NCBI GenBank assembly: GCA_025352375.1
Contig: JANXTL010000173.1
Span: 1-49,402, forward strand
DNA length: 49,402 nt
From: Acetobacteraceae bacterium
GTDB taxonomy: Bacteria; Pseudomonadota; Alphaproteobacteria; Acetobacterales; Acetobacteraceae
Direction of reading: 5' to 3'
A program made the position numbers and the translations under genes. Shown here piece after piece: positions 9,033 through 16,685 of the stretch; position 1 is the stretch's first letter, and every line of letters begins with the position of its first letter. The notes under the pieces were generated by a model. It was not told the origin of the DNA. It worked only from the letters and a program-made list of their open reading frames with translations, and ran no database searches.

Positions 9033-9671
9033 TCAAATGCGACGGGATTGGGCGGCTGCCTCGGCGATCGCGCGGGTGAGGTGGAAGACCGTGGTGGAGG
9101 GTGGGCCGAACGCATTGCCCTCATTGGCGCGCGCCGCGAGTTGCCGTTCCGCGCGTTGTTCGGCCTCGGCCAGCTGCGCCAACAGGCGATGGCAATTGGG
9201 AACCTTGCCCCCATTTGCATCATATTCGGGGCAGCGGTCCTGCAACATCTTCTGCACGTCCCGACGATGGTCTGGACGATCGTAGTCCTGAAAATGCAGC
9301 AGAAGCCAAACTTCAAAACAGGGATCGGAACGCGCGACGCCGATCCTCTTGTCTTTACATAAGCGCACGGCCTGGTCGTAATTCAGGTGCTCATCACGGT
9401 CGAAAACCGCCCAGACTTCGTCGTTTTCCTCGTAAGAGTCTTTTTTGCGGCGGGGCGGGGTTTTAGCGTCTGCGGCTTTCTTTGCGATGGTCATGGGGAC
9501 GCCGGCGGCGGGAACGATGGCGATTTTGACGATGGTTCCCTGGAATTGGGTAGCGAGGGCGTAGAAATAGGCGGGTTCTGTGTTCCGTCCTTCGCAAAAC
9601 AAAGTGAAGCGACGGTTCGGCACACGCTTGCCCACACGGCGTGCGAGCGAGGAGACCACGCGTCCTGCCAC
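9033..9671 (-). CDS. rloB: RloB-family protein (AbiLii-like)
   Basis: A 212-residue protein with the RloB domain. Hallmarks are RFTLFCEGRNTEPAYF at residues 21-36, the acidic motif DEVWAVFDRDEH (TOPRIM-like DxD) near 83-94, and FEVWLLLHFQDY near 117-128. In known phage-abortive systems (AbiL; RloA/RloB encoded in restriction loci) this protein pairs with an AAA ATPase and is thought to be the effector. Translation starts at a GTG three bases after the stop of the ATPase gene, which indicates coupled translation. The C-terminal third is Ala/Glu rich. The defence role is inferred from family and gene pairing only. Confidence 0.85.
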   Translation of the reverse strand: MAGRVVSSLARRVGKRVPNRRFTLFCEGRNTEPAYFYALATQFQGTIVKIAIVPAAGVPMTIAKKAADAKTPPRRKKDSYEENDEVWAVFDRDEHLNYDQAVRLCKDKRIGVARSDPCFEVWLLLHFQDYDRPDHRRDVQKMLQDRCPEYDANGGKVPNCHRLLAQLAEAEQRAERQLAARANEGNAFGPPSTTVFHLTRAIAEAAAQSRRI

Positions 9672-9674
9672 TGA

Positions 9675-10949
9675 TCAGATGCCTACCGTCAGATCGGTGG
9701 CCCGCCCGGCAAAGGGGATGGCTCCATAACGACCTTGGAGGTAACCACGCGCAAGATCGTCCGACTTGCGCGTTCGGAATTCAGTGAGGGGATAAAGATG
9801 AGTTGCCCCTTCCCGGTCTTTTTCAGTGAACCAGACTTGATCGCGACGCAGGTGTTTAGAGAACAACAGGTTTGTGTCGTGGGTAGTGGCGATCAGCTGG
9901 GCACCATTGGGATTCGTTTTTTTCGATGCAAACAATTCGAACAGCAGTTCGCAAGCGTGGGTATGGAGGCTGGCGTCCAGTTCGTCTACGATGAGCGGGG
10001 TTCCGTCATCCAACGCCCGAAATACCGAGACGAGCAGCACCATGAGGCGTTGGGTTCCCATGCTCTCCCTCTTAAATTCGAGATATACGTTTTCATCGGA
10101 TTTGTTTTTATGCGCCAATTTGATCGATCGCTTTTTCTGAGGGATCGCCGCTTCCTTCAAAGGCATGCCAAATTGTGTTTCAATGAGGGATCTGATCCCT
10201 TCCTGCAATTTTTGTGAACGTTCATCGAATTCTTGCTCGTTAACCTGGTATCCAACAATACCCGTGCCAGCGGCCGATAAGAATTGGATGATTCGGTCAT
10301 CTTGATCTTTTCCCGCAAGCCGATCAGCGAGACCAAACGAACCGCTGGATTGCTCGGCATCGGTCTGAATCGATTGGAAGAATTTCTGAACTATTGATAG
10401 TTCTTCGTGCCGATTTTGAGCTGCCGCTGATAAAAACAGGCTGTTTGGTCTCGTCAACTCGGAAATTACCTGATTGCGTCCCTTTAGATTCCGTCCAAAC
10501 CGAAATTTCATTTGCTCCCGTTCGAACAGGACCTGACGCTTATCGTGGGGGAACGAGTAGAGCCATTCTGCGACGAACGCTTCGTCAGTTGATTCGAATC
10601 CATAATGATATCGCACATTGTTGACGACGAAATCGATCTCGATCTGCGTTGGGGCAAGCTTGCATGCCGCTTCAAGCATGAAAGGCAAGCGCGGTATGGG
10701 AGCATTCGGCTCGCCCCCGCTGTGTGAGCTTCGGATGGCAAGCCGGGTCCAACGCATCGCGTCGATCAGATTGCTCTTGCCGGATGCGTTGGTGCCGTAA
10801 ATGACGATTGCAGGCAGGAGGCGGTGACCCGGCACATGCGTACAAGCTATCAACCCGGCCGACGCATCGTCAAGCGACGACGCGACCAAGGACAATTCCT
10901 GCCTGTCGCGCAGGGAAAGATGGTTCGTAACCCCAAATCGGAGTAGCAT
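9675..10949 (-). CDS. rloA: RloA-family AAA ATPase (AbiLi-like)
   Basis: A 424-residue ATPase of the AAA_15/AAA_21 (SMC/ABC-like) group. It opens with FGVTNHLSLRDRQELSL, the usual first strand of these proteins. The Walker A motif is YGTNASGKSNLIDAM (about residues 51-65), the signature-like stretch is ESMGTQRLMVLL, and Walker B is PLIVDELDASLHTHA, followed by a switch histidine in ATTHDTNLL. The ATG at 10949 is preceded by GAGG at the right distance, so I prefer it to a GTG two codons upstream. It is the first gene of a leftward unit with rloB, which follows after three bases. Such pairs act in phage defence elsewhere (AbiL). Here the trigger and target are unknown. Confidence 0.87.
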   Translation of the reverse strand: MLLRFGVTNHLSLRDRQELSLVASSLDDASAGLIACTHVPGHRLLPAIVIYGTNASGKSNLIDAMRWTRLAIRSSHSGGEPNAPIPRLPFMLEAACKLAPTQIEIDFVVNNVRYHYGFESTDEAFVAEWLYSFPHDKRQVLFEREQMKFRFGRNLKGRNQVISELTRPNSLFLSAAAQNRHEELSIVQKFFQSIQTDAEQSSGSFGLADRLAGKDQDDRIIQFLSAAGTGIVGYQVNEQEFDERSQKLQEGIRSLIETQFGMPLKEAAIPQKKRSIKLAHKNKSDENVYLEFKRESMGTQRLMVLLVSVFRALDDGTPLIVDELDASLHTHACELLFELFASKKTNPNGAQLIATTHDTNLLFSKHLRRDQVWFTEKDREGATHLYPLTEFRTRKSDDLARGYLQGRYGAIPFAGRATDLTVGI

Positions 10950-11128
10950 GGGCACCTCGTCGACACCGATCCCACCATAAAAGCTCTATATTTGTCAATT
11001 CTGGACGAAAATCGGATTTTTCCTGCATAATGATTGCCGTTTGGGTAGGCGGCGGGGAATATCGCGCTCGTCCTGATCTTGCCATCCCCGCCCTTGACGC
11101 AGCGCAGCAAACCGCCAAATAGGGTGAC
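10950..11128. promoter_or_regulatory. Divergent promoter region between rloA and mbfA
   Basis: This 179-base AT-richer gap must hold the promoters of both divergent genes. Rightward, a CATAAT box near 11024-11029 follows TGGACG at 18 bases, a weak sigma-70-like pair for mbfA. Between them lies the dyad CGAAAATCGGATTTTTC (about 11006-11022). Leftward, TTGACA is present near 10995. I looked for the iron control element bound by Irr, the usual regulator of mbfA, and did not see a clear match. Confidence 0.35.
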
Positions 11129-12085
11129 ATGCTCAACTTCTCTGACCTGACCGAACGCGAAGTCCTCGCCCTCGCCATCGCCAATGAGGAGGAAGACGGC
11201 CGCATCTACGTCGACATCGCCGAAGGCTTGCGCGCCGAATACCCCGGCAGTGCGTCGATGTTCACTGAAATGGCTGCCGAGGAAGGCGAGCACCGCCGCA
11301 TGCTGCTGGACCTCTATCGCGAGAAATTCGGCGAACACATCCCACTGATCCGCCGCCAGGACATCCGCGGGTTCATCCACCATAAGCCGATCTGGCAGAT
11401 CCAGCCGCTACAGCTCAACGCCGTTCGCGACATGGCGGAAAGCATGGAGGTCGAGACCCAGCTTTTTTACCGAAAAGCCGCCGCCCGCAGTGAAGATGTG
11501 TCCGTCCGGAAACTGCTGGGCGATCTCGCGGAAGCAGAGGTGCGCCACGAGCACATGGCGGAGGGCATTCGGGAAAAGAACCTGCCCGACGATGTCAAGG
11601 CGTATGAGGACGACCACGCCAAGCGGTCCTTCATCCTAAGGGTCATCCAGCCGGGTCTGGCGGGGTTAATGGACGGTTCGGTGTCGACGCTGGCCCCGGT
11701 GTTCGCGGCGGCATTCGCCACCGGCCGGTCCTGGGATGCGTTCCTGATCGGCCTCGCGGCCTCCATCGGCGCCGGCATCTCCATGGGATTTGCCGAGGCG
11801 CTGTCCGACAACGGCAGCCTCACCGGCCGGGGCGCGCCGTGGATTCGGGGGCTGATTTGCGGGCTGATGACCACGGCGGGCGGTATCGGCCACACGCTGC
11901 CGTTCCTGATCCCCGCCTTCTACACCGCGACCGCCGTCGCCGCCGCCGTGGTGGTGCTCGAACTGGCGATCATCTCCTGGATCCGCTGGAAATACATGGA
12001 CACCCCGCCGTTATCAGCCGCCATGCAGGTCGCCTTTGGAGGGGCCTTGGTGTTCGCGACCGGCGTGCTCATCGGCAGCAGCTAG
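11129..12085 (+). CDS. mbfA: Membrane-bound ferritin MbfA (rubrerythrin-VIT1 iron exporter)
   Basis: A 318-residue fusion of an N-terminal ferritin-like (rubrerythrin) di-iron domain and a C-terminal VIT1/CCC1 membrane domain. The di-iron ligands appear in EEEDGRIY, EEGEHRRML, EVETQLFYRKAA and EVRHEHM across residues 20-145. The membrane part starts around residue 170 (GLMDGSVSTLAPVFAAAFAT) and has about five helices. In Agrobacterium and Bradyrhizobium MbfA exports iron and protects against iron and peroxide stress. Start: ATG at 11129 with AGGGTG just upstream. The TAG stop is the left end of MITE copy 3. Confidence 0.93.
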   Translation: MLNFSDLTEREVLALAIANEEEDGRIYVDIAEGLRAEYPGSASMFTEMAAEEGEHRRMLLDLYREKFGEHIPLIRRQDIRGFIHHKPIWQIQPLQLNAVRDMAESMEVETQLFYRKAAARSEDVSVRKLLGDLAEAEVRHEHMAEGIREKNLPDDVKAYEDDHAKRSFILRVIQPGLAGLMDGSVSTLAPVFAAAFATGRSWDAFLIGLAASIGAGISMGFAEALSDNGSLTGRGAPWIRGLICGLMTTAGGIGHTLPFLIPAFYTATAVAAAVVVLELAIISWIRWKYMDTPPLSAAMQVAFGGALVFATGVLIGSS

Positions 12086-12200
12086 AGCGCGATCGCCTGA
12101 GGTTGACTTCAACCTCGGGCGTGAATCACCCTCTCAAACAAAGGCTTAGACCATGATCCAACGCCGAGATCGCGTGCAACCTCAAAAGATCATGGTCTAG
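12082..12200 (+). repeat. MITE-like element, copy 3
   Basis: A 119-base element differing from copy 2 at only three positions and in the same orientation, bounded by CTAG at both ends. Its left CTAG provides the stop codon of mbfA; its right end lies about 100 bases before the Pal-like gene. The high identity between copies suggests recent spread. No coding content. Confidence 0.92.
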
Positions 12201-12296
12201 GCGCCATTCGAGAAACACATTTGTGCGGCACGACTCCGCCGGGCTACCAAGCGGCCCGTCGTGACGAACGCCCCGATTCGGGGTCAGGAGATCATC

Positions 12297-12800
12297 ATGA
12301 AGTCGTGGACCATGGCGTGTTTGGCCGGCGTGGCGCTGCTGGCGGCCTGTAGCGATGACACCAACGGACGCAACGGCAACGGCCTTAATGGGCCGCCCCC
12401 TGCCACCGGTCCTGGCCCGGGCGCTGGACCGGGACGCGCGCCCCCGGGCTCGCAGGAAGATCTGGTGCAGACCGCCGGCGATAAAATCTTCTTCGACGCC
12501 GACAAAAGCACCCTGACCGATCAGGCCCGCGCGACCTTGGATAAGCAATCCGCCTGGCTCCAGCAAAACCCGAACGTTCAGGTTTGGATCGCCGGCAATT
12601 GCGACGAACGCGGCACCGAGGAATACAACCTGGCGCTCGGGCAACGCCGTGCCAACGCCGACAAAGCGTATCTGATGGCACACGGTGTGGCCGCCACCCG
12701 CATGGAAACGATCAGTTACGGCAAGGCCCGTCCGATCGATCCGGCCGGGGGCGAGCAGGCCTGGTCGCAGAACCGGAACGCAATCACCTCGCTGAAGTGA
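12297..12800 (+). CDS. Pal-like OmpA-family lipoprotein
   Basis: A 167-residue peptidoglycan-associated lipoprotein homologue. A lipoprotein signal ends in LLAAC with the lipidated Cys at residue 18. A Pro/Gly/Asn-rich linker runs to about residue 60. The OmpA C-terminal domain follows, with DKIFFDADKSTLTDQAR and the peptidoglycan-binding pattern NCDERGTEEYNLALGQRRA. The ATG at 12297 has CAGGAG six bases upstream, so I start there rather than at the GTG 36 bases earlier. Unlike a normal pal it is not next to tolB or the tolQRA genes, so it may be a second copy. The 3' end overlaps the convergent dioxygenase gene by 17 bases. Confidence 0.88.
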   Translation: MKSWTMACLAGVALLAACSDDTNGRNGNGLNGPPPATGPGPGAGPGRAPPGSQEDLVQTAGDKIFFDADKSTLTDQARATLDKQSAWLQQNPNVQVWIAGNCDERGTEEYNLALGQRRANADKAYLMAHGVAATRMETISYGKARPIDPAGGEQAWSQNRNAITSLK

Positions 12801-13659
12801 CCACATCGGACGTCGTTACCCGCCGCAAGTCCCGAGGGTAAGATTCGTCGAACGGCATCCCACGATGCAAGGTGCAGCGGTTGTCCCACACGACCAGATC
12901 GCCCACCCGCCAGGTGTGGCGATAGACGAGGTCGGGGCGGGTTGCCGCCTCGATCAGATCGGCGATCAGCAGGCGGCCCTCGGGGATCGGCATGTCCAAG
13001 ACATGCGACGCGTGCGACGCGACGTAGACCGATTTCCGTCCCGTGCGCGGGTTGACCGACACCAGTGGGTGCTGGGACGGCGGCAGGGCGGCGTGTTCCT
13101 CCGGCGTGAAGTCGGTGAAACCCAGCTGCGCGCGGGAATGCATGAGGGAGTGCTGCGCCCGCAGCCCCGCGATCTGCTGCTTCATCGATTCCGGCAGCCG
13201 GTCATAGGCGGCGCGGCCATCGCCGAACTCCGTCTCCCCGCCTTCCGGCGGCACCGAATGGGCGTAGAGCATCGATAGCGCGCCGCGGATTTGTTTGAAG
13301 GAGCTATCCGTGTGCCACAGCCGGTTGCCCAGGTTCACCATCCGGTGGCGGGCGTTGCGGTCCTGCGGTTCGCCGGTCGCCGCGTCCAGGTTGGACACAT
13401 CCACCATCTCCGGCTGGGCCAGCCGCAGCTTGATGCCGGGGCGATAAGACAACACGTAGCGCTCGGGTGGGCCGAACAGCCGAGCGAAGGCGATTTGCGA
13501 GTTATCGGTCAGATGCTGGCCGCGAAAGACCAGCACGCCGTGCCGGTCCATCGCGTCCTGAAGGTCCGCCACCGTGGCGTCGGGCAAGGGGTGGGCAAGA
13601 TCCAGGCCCATGACCTCCGTCGCGAACCCTGGGTGCAGTTCCCGAACCGACAACGGCAT
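12784..13659 (-). CDS. TauD/TfdA-family Fe(II)/2-oxoglutarate dioxygenase
   Basis: A 291-residue non-haem iron dioxygenase of the TauD/TfdA family, which couples decarboxylation of 2-oxoglutarate to hydroxylation of a substrate such as taurine or an aryloxyacetate. The first two iron ligands are His and Asp in WHTDSSFKQ. The distal His lies in DNRCTLHRGMPFD near the C-terminus, followed by the oxoglutarate-binding Arg (PRDLRR). The ATG at 13659 follows the stop of the MBL hydrolase gene by five bases, so the two form an operon. The substrate cannot be assigned; the nearby aminotransferase and ThDP enzymes make an organosulfonate or related compound only a guess. Confidence 0.9.
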   Translation of the reverse strand: MPLSVRELHPGFATEVMGLDLAHPLPDATVADLQDAMDRHGVLVFRGQHLTDNSQIAFARLFGPPERYVLSYRPGIKLRLAQPEMVDVSNLDAATGEPQDRNARHRMVNLGNRLWHTDSSFKQIRGALSMLYAHSVPPEGGETEFGDGRAAYDRLPESMKQQIAGLRAQHSLMHSRAQLGFTDFTPEEHAALPPSQHPLVSVNPRTGRKSVYVASHASHVLDMPIPEGRLLIADLIEAATRPDLVYRHTWRVGDLVVWDNRCTLHRGMPFDESYPRDLRRVTTSDVVTSAR

Positions 13660-13664
13660 GGTCG

Positions 13665-14537
13665 TTACGCCACGATATACTCGCACTTGAACCCGTTGCC
13701 CCAGCGCTTCACGTAGCCGCGCGAGGGGGAAGGGAAATGCGCGAAGCAGCACTGGGTGTCGGTGTCGCAGTATTTCTCCAGGAACGCTCGGCGGGTAGCC
13801 GCACCCTGCTTGCCGTCGTAGTCAACCCGCATCGCAAGGTCGGTGTACAACGCCTGCAAGGGCGAGTGGATCAGATCGCCGGTGAACACCGCGTCGTGCC
13901 GGCCCTTACCGACCGCGACCGCGTAATGATCGATTGTATGGCCGGGCGTCGGCAACAGGGTCACCAGGTCGTTCAACTGGTAGTCGCTGGTGATCACATC
14001 GCAGGCCTTGGCCTCCACGATGGGAATGACGCTGTCGACGATTGCCGGCAGGGCGGTCTTGGCATTCTCCGCCAGCCAGAAGTCCAGCTCGGTCTTGGAG
14101 AATAAATACCGAGCCTTGGGGAAGGTCGGGACCCAGCGGCCGTTCTCCAACCGTGTGTTCCACCCGACATGGTCGACATGCAGGTGGGTACACATCACAA
14201 AGTCGATGTCGTTCGGCGTCAGGCCGGCCCGCTTCAGGCCGTCCATGAACGCGGTGTCCTTCTTGTGGTGCCACAGCGGGCGGGCGGCGCGGTCCTTATC
14301 GTTGCCGATGCAGCTGTCGACCAGGATGTTGTGGCCGCCAATCTGCACGACATAGGCCTGGAAGCACAGCACGAGGTTGTCGTCGGCATCCATGGCGGCG
14401 GGTTGCAGCCAGTGCCGGTTCTCGTCCAGCACGCCCTTGCTCAGGCCGGGCAGGAATTCCAGCGCGGGGGTGAAGCCGCACTCCATCTCGATGATGCGGT
14501 GAATGGTCGCACCACCGGCTTTGAATGTCAGGCTCAT
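13665..14537 (-). CDS. MBL-fold metallo-hydrolase
   Basis: A 290-residue metallo-beta-lactamase-fold hydrolase. The metal-binding motif THLHVDHVGW lies near residues 117-126. Further ligands are in PTPGHTIDHYA and TGDLIHSPLQ. The overall arrangement resembles quorum-quenching lactonase and general MBL hydrolases of Proteobacteria. The gene leads a leftward pair with the TauD-type dioxygenase. A GAGGGGAG ribosome binding site precedes the ATG. The 91-base gap to the divergent ThDP genes should hold promoters for both directions. Specific substrate unknown. Confidence 0.88.
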   Translation of the reverse strand: MSLTFKAGGATIHRIIEMECGFTPALEFLPGLSKGVLDENRHWLQPAAMDADDNLVLCFQAYVVQIGGHNILVDSCIGNDKDRAARPLWHHKKDTAFMDGLKRAGLTPNDIDFVMCTHLHVDHVGWNTRLENGRWVPTFPKARYLFSKTELDFWLAENAKTALPAIVDSVIPIVEAKACDVITSDYQLNDLVTLLPTPGHTIDHYAVAVGKGRHDAVFTGDLIHSPLQALYTDLAMRVDYDGKQGAATRRAFLEKYCDTDTQCCFAHFPSPSRGYVKRWGNGFKCEYIVA

Positions 14538-14628
14538 GGTGTTGGCTCCCCTCTGGTCGTTTTCGTCGAACCGATGTTAGCTGCCCGGGACGCCGCCGAC
14601 AAACCGGGCGGCCCTGGGGGGATGTTCA

Positions 14629-15141
14629 ATGGCCGAGGCGAATTCGCTCAGTCCCGAGACGATGATCGCGCAGATGAAGGCGAACGGTGTCACCGACATC
14701 GTCTGGTTGCCGGACAGCGAGACAAATTTTCTGTATTTGCTCATGAGCTCCGATCCCGATTTGCGGCTGATTGGCGTGACGCGGGAGGGGCATGCGTGTT
14801 CGATCGCCGCCGGGCTGTATGCTGGCGGGCGCAAGCCGATGATCCTGATCCAGAACACGGGGATGCTGGAATCTGGCGATTCCATCCGCGGCTGGCTGAT
14901 GGGGCTGGACGTGCCCGTGGTGATGCTGGTGGGCTATCGCGGCTACACCCGTCATGGGGTCATTACGGATACGGTCGCGCATTACACCGAGCGGTTTTTG
15001 ATGGCCTTCGATATTCCTTTTTACCTCGTTGAGAACGATAGCGATGCGGATCGCATTTCGACCGCGTTCGCGTTAGCGGAGAAGACGAAAAAGCCCGTTG
15101 TCGTTCTGATCGGCGACGAGTTCCACGGTTTCAATCGGTAA
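14629..15141 (+). CDS. ThDP-dependent decarboxylase, PYR-domain subunit (ComD-like)
   Basis: A 170-residue protein equal to a single thiamine-diphosphate PYR domain. The catalytic glutamate lies in VTREGHACSIAAGLYAGG (about residues 48-65), followed by LIQNTGMLESGDSIRG. Size and motifs match the alpha subunit of sulfopyruvate decarboxylase (ComD) and split phosphonopyruvate decarboxylases. The next gene supplies the matching PP domain, so the two should form one enzyme. The substrate is probably a 2-oxo acid with a charged group, but sulfopyruvate, phosphonopyruvate or another acid cannot be told apart here. Confidence 0.85.
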   Translation: MAEANSLSPETMIAQMKANGVTDIVWLPDSETNFLYLLMSSDPDLRLIGVTREGHACSIAAGLYAGGRKPMILIQNTGMLESGDSIRGWLMGLDVPVVMLVGYRGYTRHGVITDTVAHYTERFLMAFDIPFYLVENDSDADRISTAFALAEKTKKPVVVLIGDEFHGFNR

Positions 15142-15153
15142 GGGGTTTCAGCC

Positions 15154-15735
15154 ATGATGCACACAGCCGATCTGATCGAAGCCTTCGCCAGGCATCGCGG
15201 CGACGCGATCGTCATCTCCGGCCGCGGCGGGCGGCATTGGATACAACATTCCGACACTGCATTGGACATTCCTCTGGGCGATCCCGCGATGGGTGGGCAT
15301 GCCGGGTTCGCGCTGGGATTAGCATTGGCGCAGCCTGGGAAACGGGTGGTTCTGTTCGATTCCGAGGGCGACATCCTCATGAGCATGGGGCAGTTGCCGA
15401 CCATCGCCGAACAGGCGCCGGCGAATTTTTATCATTTCGTGTTAGATAATGAGGTTTATGCGACAACCGGCGGGCAGCCCGTGCCGGGTTCGAAAATTGT
15501 CGATTACGCGGGGATCGCGCGTTCCTCGGGCTATCCGCGGGCGATGAATTTTTACGAAATCGACGCGTTCACCCATGCGTTGCCGGGAATTCTGGACGCG
15601 CCAGGGCCGGTGTTCGTGTCGTGCAAGGTGTATCCGGAGGTCGAGAATACGCCAATCGGCCAGCGTGTGCGATGGCGGAAGAAATCGGCCTCCGAGGTCG
15701 TGCGGGGATTGCGGGGCGCCCTCGGCGTAGGGTGA
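15154..15735 (+). CDS. ThDP-dependent decarboxylase, PP-domain subunit (ComE-like)
   Basis: A 193-residue protein equal to the PP domain of a ThDP enzyme. The cofactor/Mg motif is the GDG-N type stretch beginning FDSEGDILMSMGQL (about residues 68-81) and closing with FVLDNEVYATTGGQP. It lies 12 bases after the PYR-domain gene with AAGGGG as ribosome binding site; two ATG codons are adjacent and the second (15157) may be used. With its partner it should decarboxylate a 2-oxo acid such as sulfopyruvate or phosphonopyruvate. In many organisms these two domains form one chain; the split form is typical of ComDE. Confidence 0.85.
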   Translation: MMHTADLIEAFARHRGDAIVISGRGGRHWIQHSDTALDIPLGDPAMGGHAGFALGLALAQPGKRVVLFDSEGDILMSMGQLPTIAEQAPANFYHFVLDNEVYATTGGQPVPGSKIVDYAGIARSSGYPRAMNFYEIDAFTHALPGILDAPGPVFVSCKVYPEVENTPIGQRVRWRKKSASEVVRGLRGALGVG

Positions 15736-15738
15736 GGC

Positions 15739-16049
15739 TTAAGGCTCGGAACGGTTGAACAGCCGGGCGTACACCGCGCCGTCCGGGGTCCGCCCAGCCG
15801 CGAAATCCTCCTTGCGGTCGTTGTCTGGGTTCTGGGTCCCCGGTCGCCGAACATGTCGCGCGAAATGCCGTTGGGGGTGGTGCCGAGGCCGTTTCCACCG
15901 AAAGCGGCACGCACCATGCGGGTGCGGGCGTTGTAGGGGCCCAATTCCCCCGTCGCCACCGATACGACAGCGGCCGGTGCCAGGGATTGGGCACCGGCCG
16001 GGAGCTAGGCGATCAGGGCGGCGAGCAGCAGAATGCACGCCTCGAGCAT
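15739..16049 (-). pseudogene. Broken small secreted-protein gene
   Basis: An ATG at 16049, one base after the stop of the SING-repeat gene, opens a signal-peptide-like stretch MLEACILLLAALIA. This stops at TAG (16007-16005). The same frame then resumes with LPAGAQSLAPAAVVSVATG and continues as GPYNARTRMVRAAFGGNG. Near 15840 a one-base loss in a CCGGGG run moves the sensible frame; TQNPDNDRKEDFAAG then follows to a TAA at 15739. Two lesions suggest a decayed gene of about 100 codons. A perfect 11-bp hairpin (15971-16000) lies just after the TAG, so an alternative reading is a 14-residue peptide plus terminator. I do not recognise the family. Confidence 0.5.
15971..16000 (-). terminator. GC-rich hairpin, possible terminator
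   Basis: Perfect inverted repeat, arms CGGCCGGTGCC and GGCACCGGCCG with an eight-base loop. It begins a few bases after an in-frame TAG on the minus strand. No run of T follows, so intrinsic termination is uncertain. Confidence 0.35.
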
Positions 16050-16050
16050 G

Positions 16051-16275
16051 TTATCGAGCCGCCGGCAGTTCGATCGCGACGACGCGGAAGCCGGGGGTGG
16101 CGTCCTTGGTGGCGCCTTGCTGGGACAGACCCTGGATGCTGCGGCCATTGAAGTAGAAGCCGTTGATGGACATGCCGTTGATGGACATGCCGTTGATGGA
16201 GACGCCGGCATGGGCCGGCATGGCGCCGAACAGCAGAGCGACGGTGAGGCTGGCGAATGCAAAGGTCTTGATCAT
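16051..16275 (-). CDS. Small secreted protein with SING repeats
   Basis: A 74-residue protein with a clear signal peptide (MIKTFAFASLTVALLFGA, likely cleaved after AHA at residue 23). The short mature part starts with tandem units built on S-I-N-G: VSINGMSINGMSINGFYFNG, then RSIQG. The rest ends GFRVVAIELPAAR. A strong AGGAGA ribosome binding site precedes the ATG. I do not recognise a named family; similar NG/QG-rich repeats occur in uncharacterised secreted proteins of several bacteria. A 15-base perfect palindrome sits just upstream in the leader. The following gene, one base downstream, is broken. Confidence 0.7.
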   Translation of the reverse strand: MIKTFAFASLTVALLFGAMPAHAGVSINGMSINGMSINGFYFNGRSIQGLSQQGATKDATPGFRVVAIELPAAR

Positions 16276-16685
16276 GTTGGTATCTCCTGTTTTTCACAAG
16301 GACCTTGTGCCCTCGTTCGATACCCAGACCATACAGAAGCTTCGTATCGCCACGATGTCGCCGGCGGGGTTTCGTGTATCGCCTGTATTGTGGGACGTGA
16401 AAAATGTACCGCCACCCTTTTTGGGGCCAGGCGAGGCGCCCGCAGTCCGGAGCGCCGGCAAGGCCGGGCGTAGCTTGGCGCCGGATTCCGATGCGCCCGC
16501 GTCGCCGGGACACACCCGATCCCGCCGCTTACCGATTGCCTTCTCGGGTCAGCTCGGTCCTGCCGAAGAGGCAAAAGCGGCACTGGCAAGGGTCACCGAG
16601 GCCTCATCGACGGATCTCAGGATGTTCGCGCAGCAGCGCGCGTCCTGGCACCGGCCGGAGGGATTACGAATACATGCGATGTCCC
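16276..16685. other. Intergenic stretch, leader palindrome only
   Basis: About 410 bases with no gene I can support. Open frames exist on the plus strand (for example from 16404), but they are low-complexity Arg/Pro/Ser-rich shadows without ribosome binding sites or family character. The one clear feature is the palindrome CACAAGGACCTTGTG at 16295-16309, ten or so bases upstream of the ribosome binding site of the SING-repeat gene. It could be an operator or a small leader hairpin. Confidence 0.5.

Noticed and set aside
6769-9362. Long plus-strand frames opposite the MFS and rloB genes
   Set aside because: His/Gln/Arg-rich composition and exact antisense position show they are shadows.
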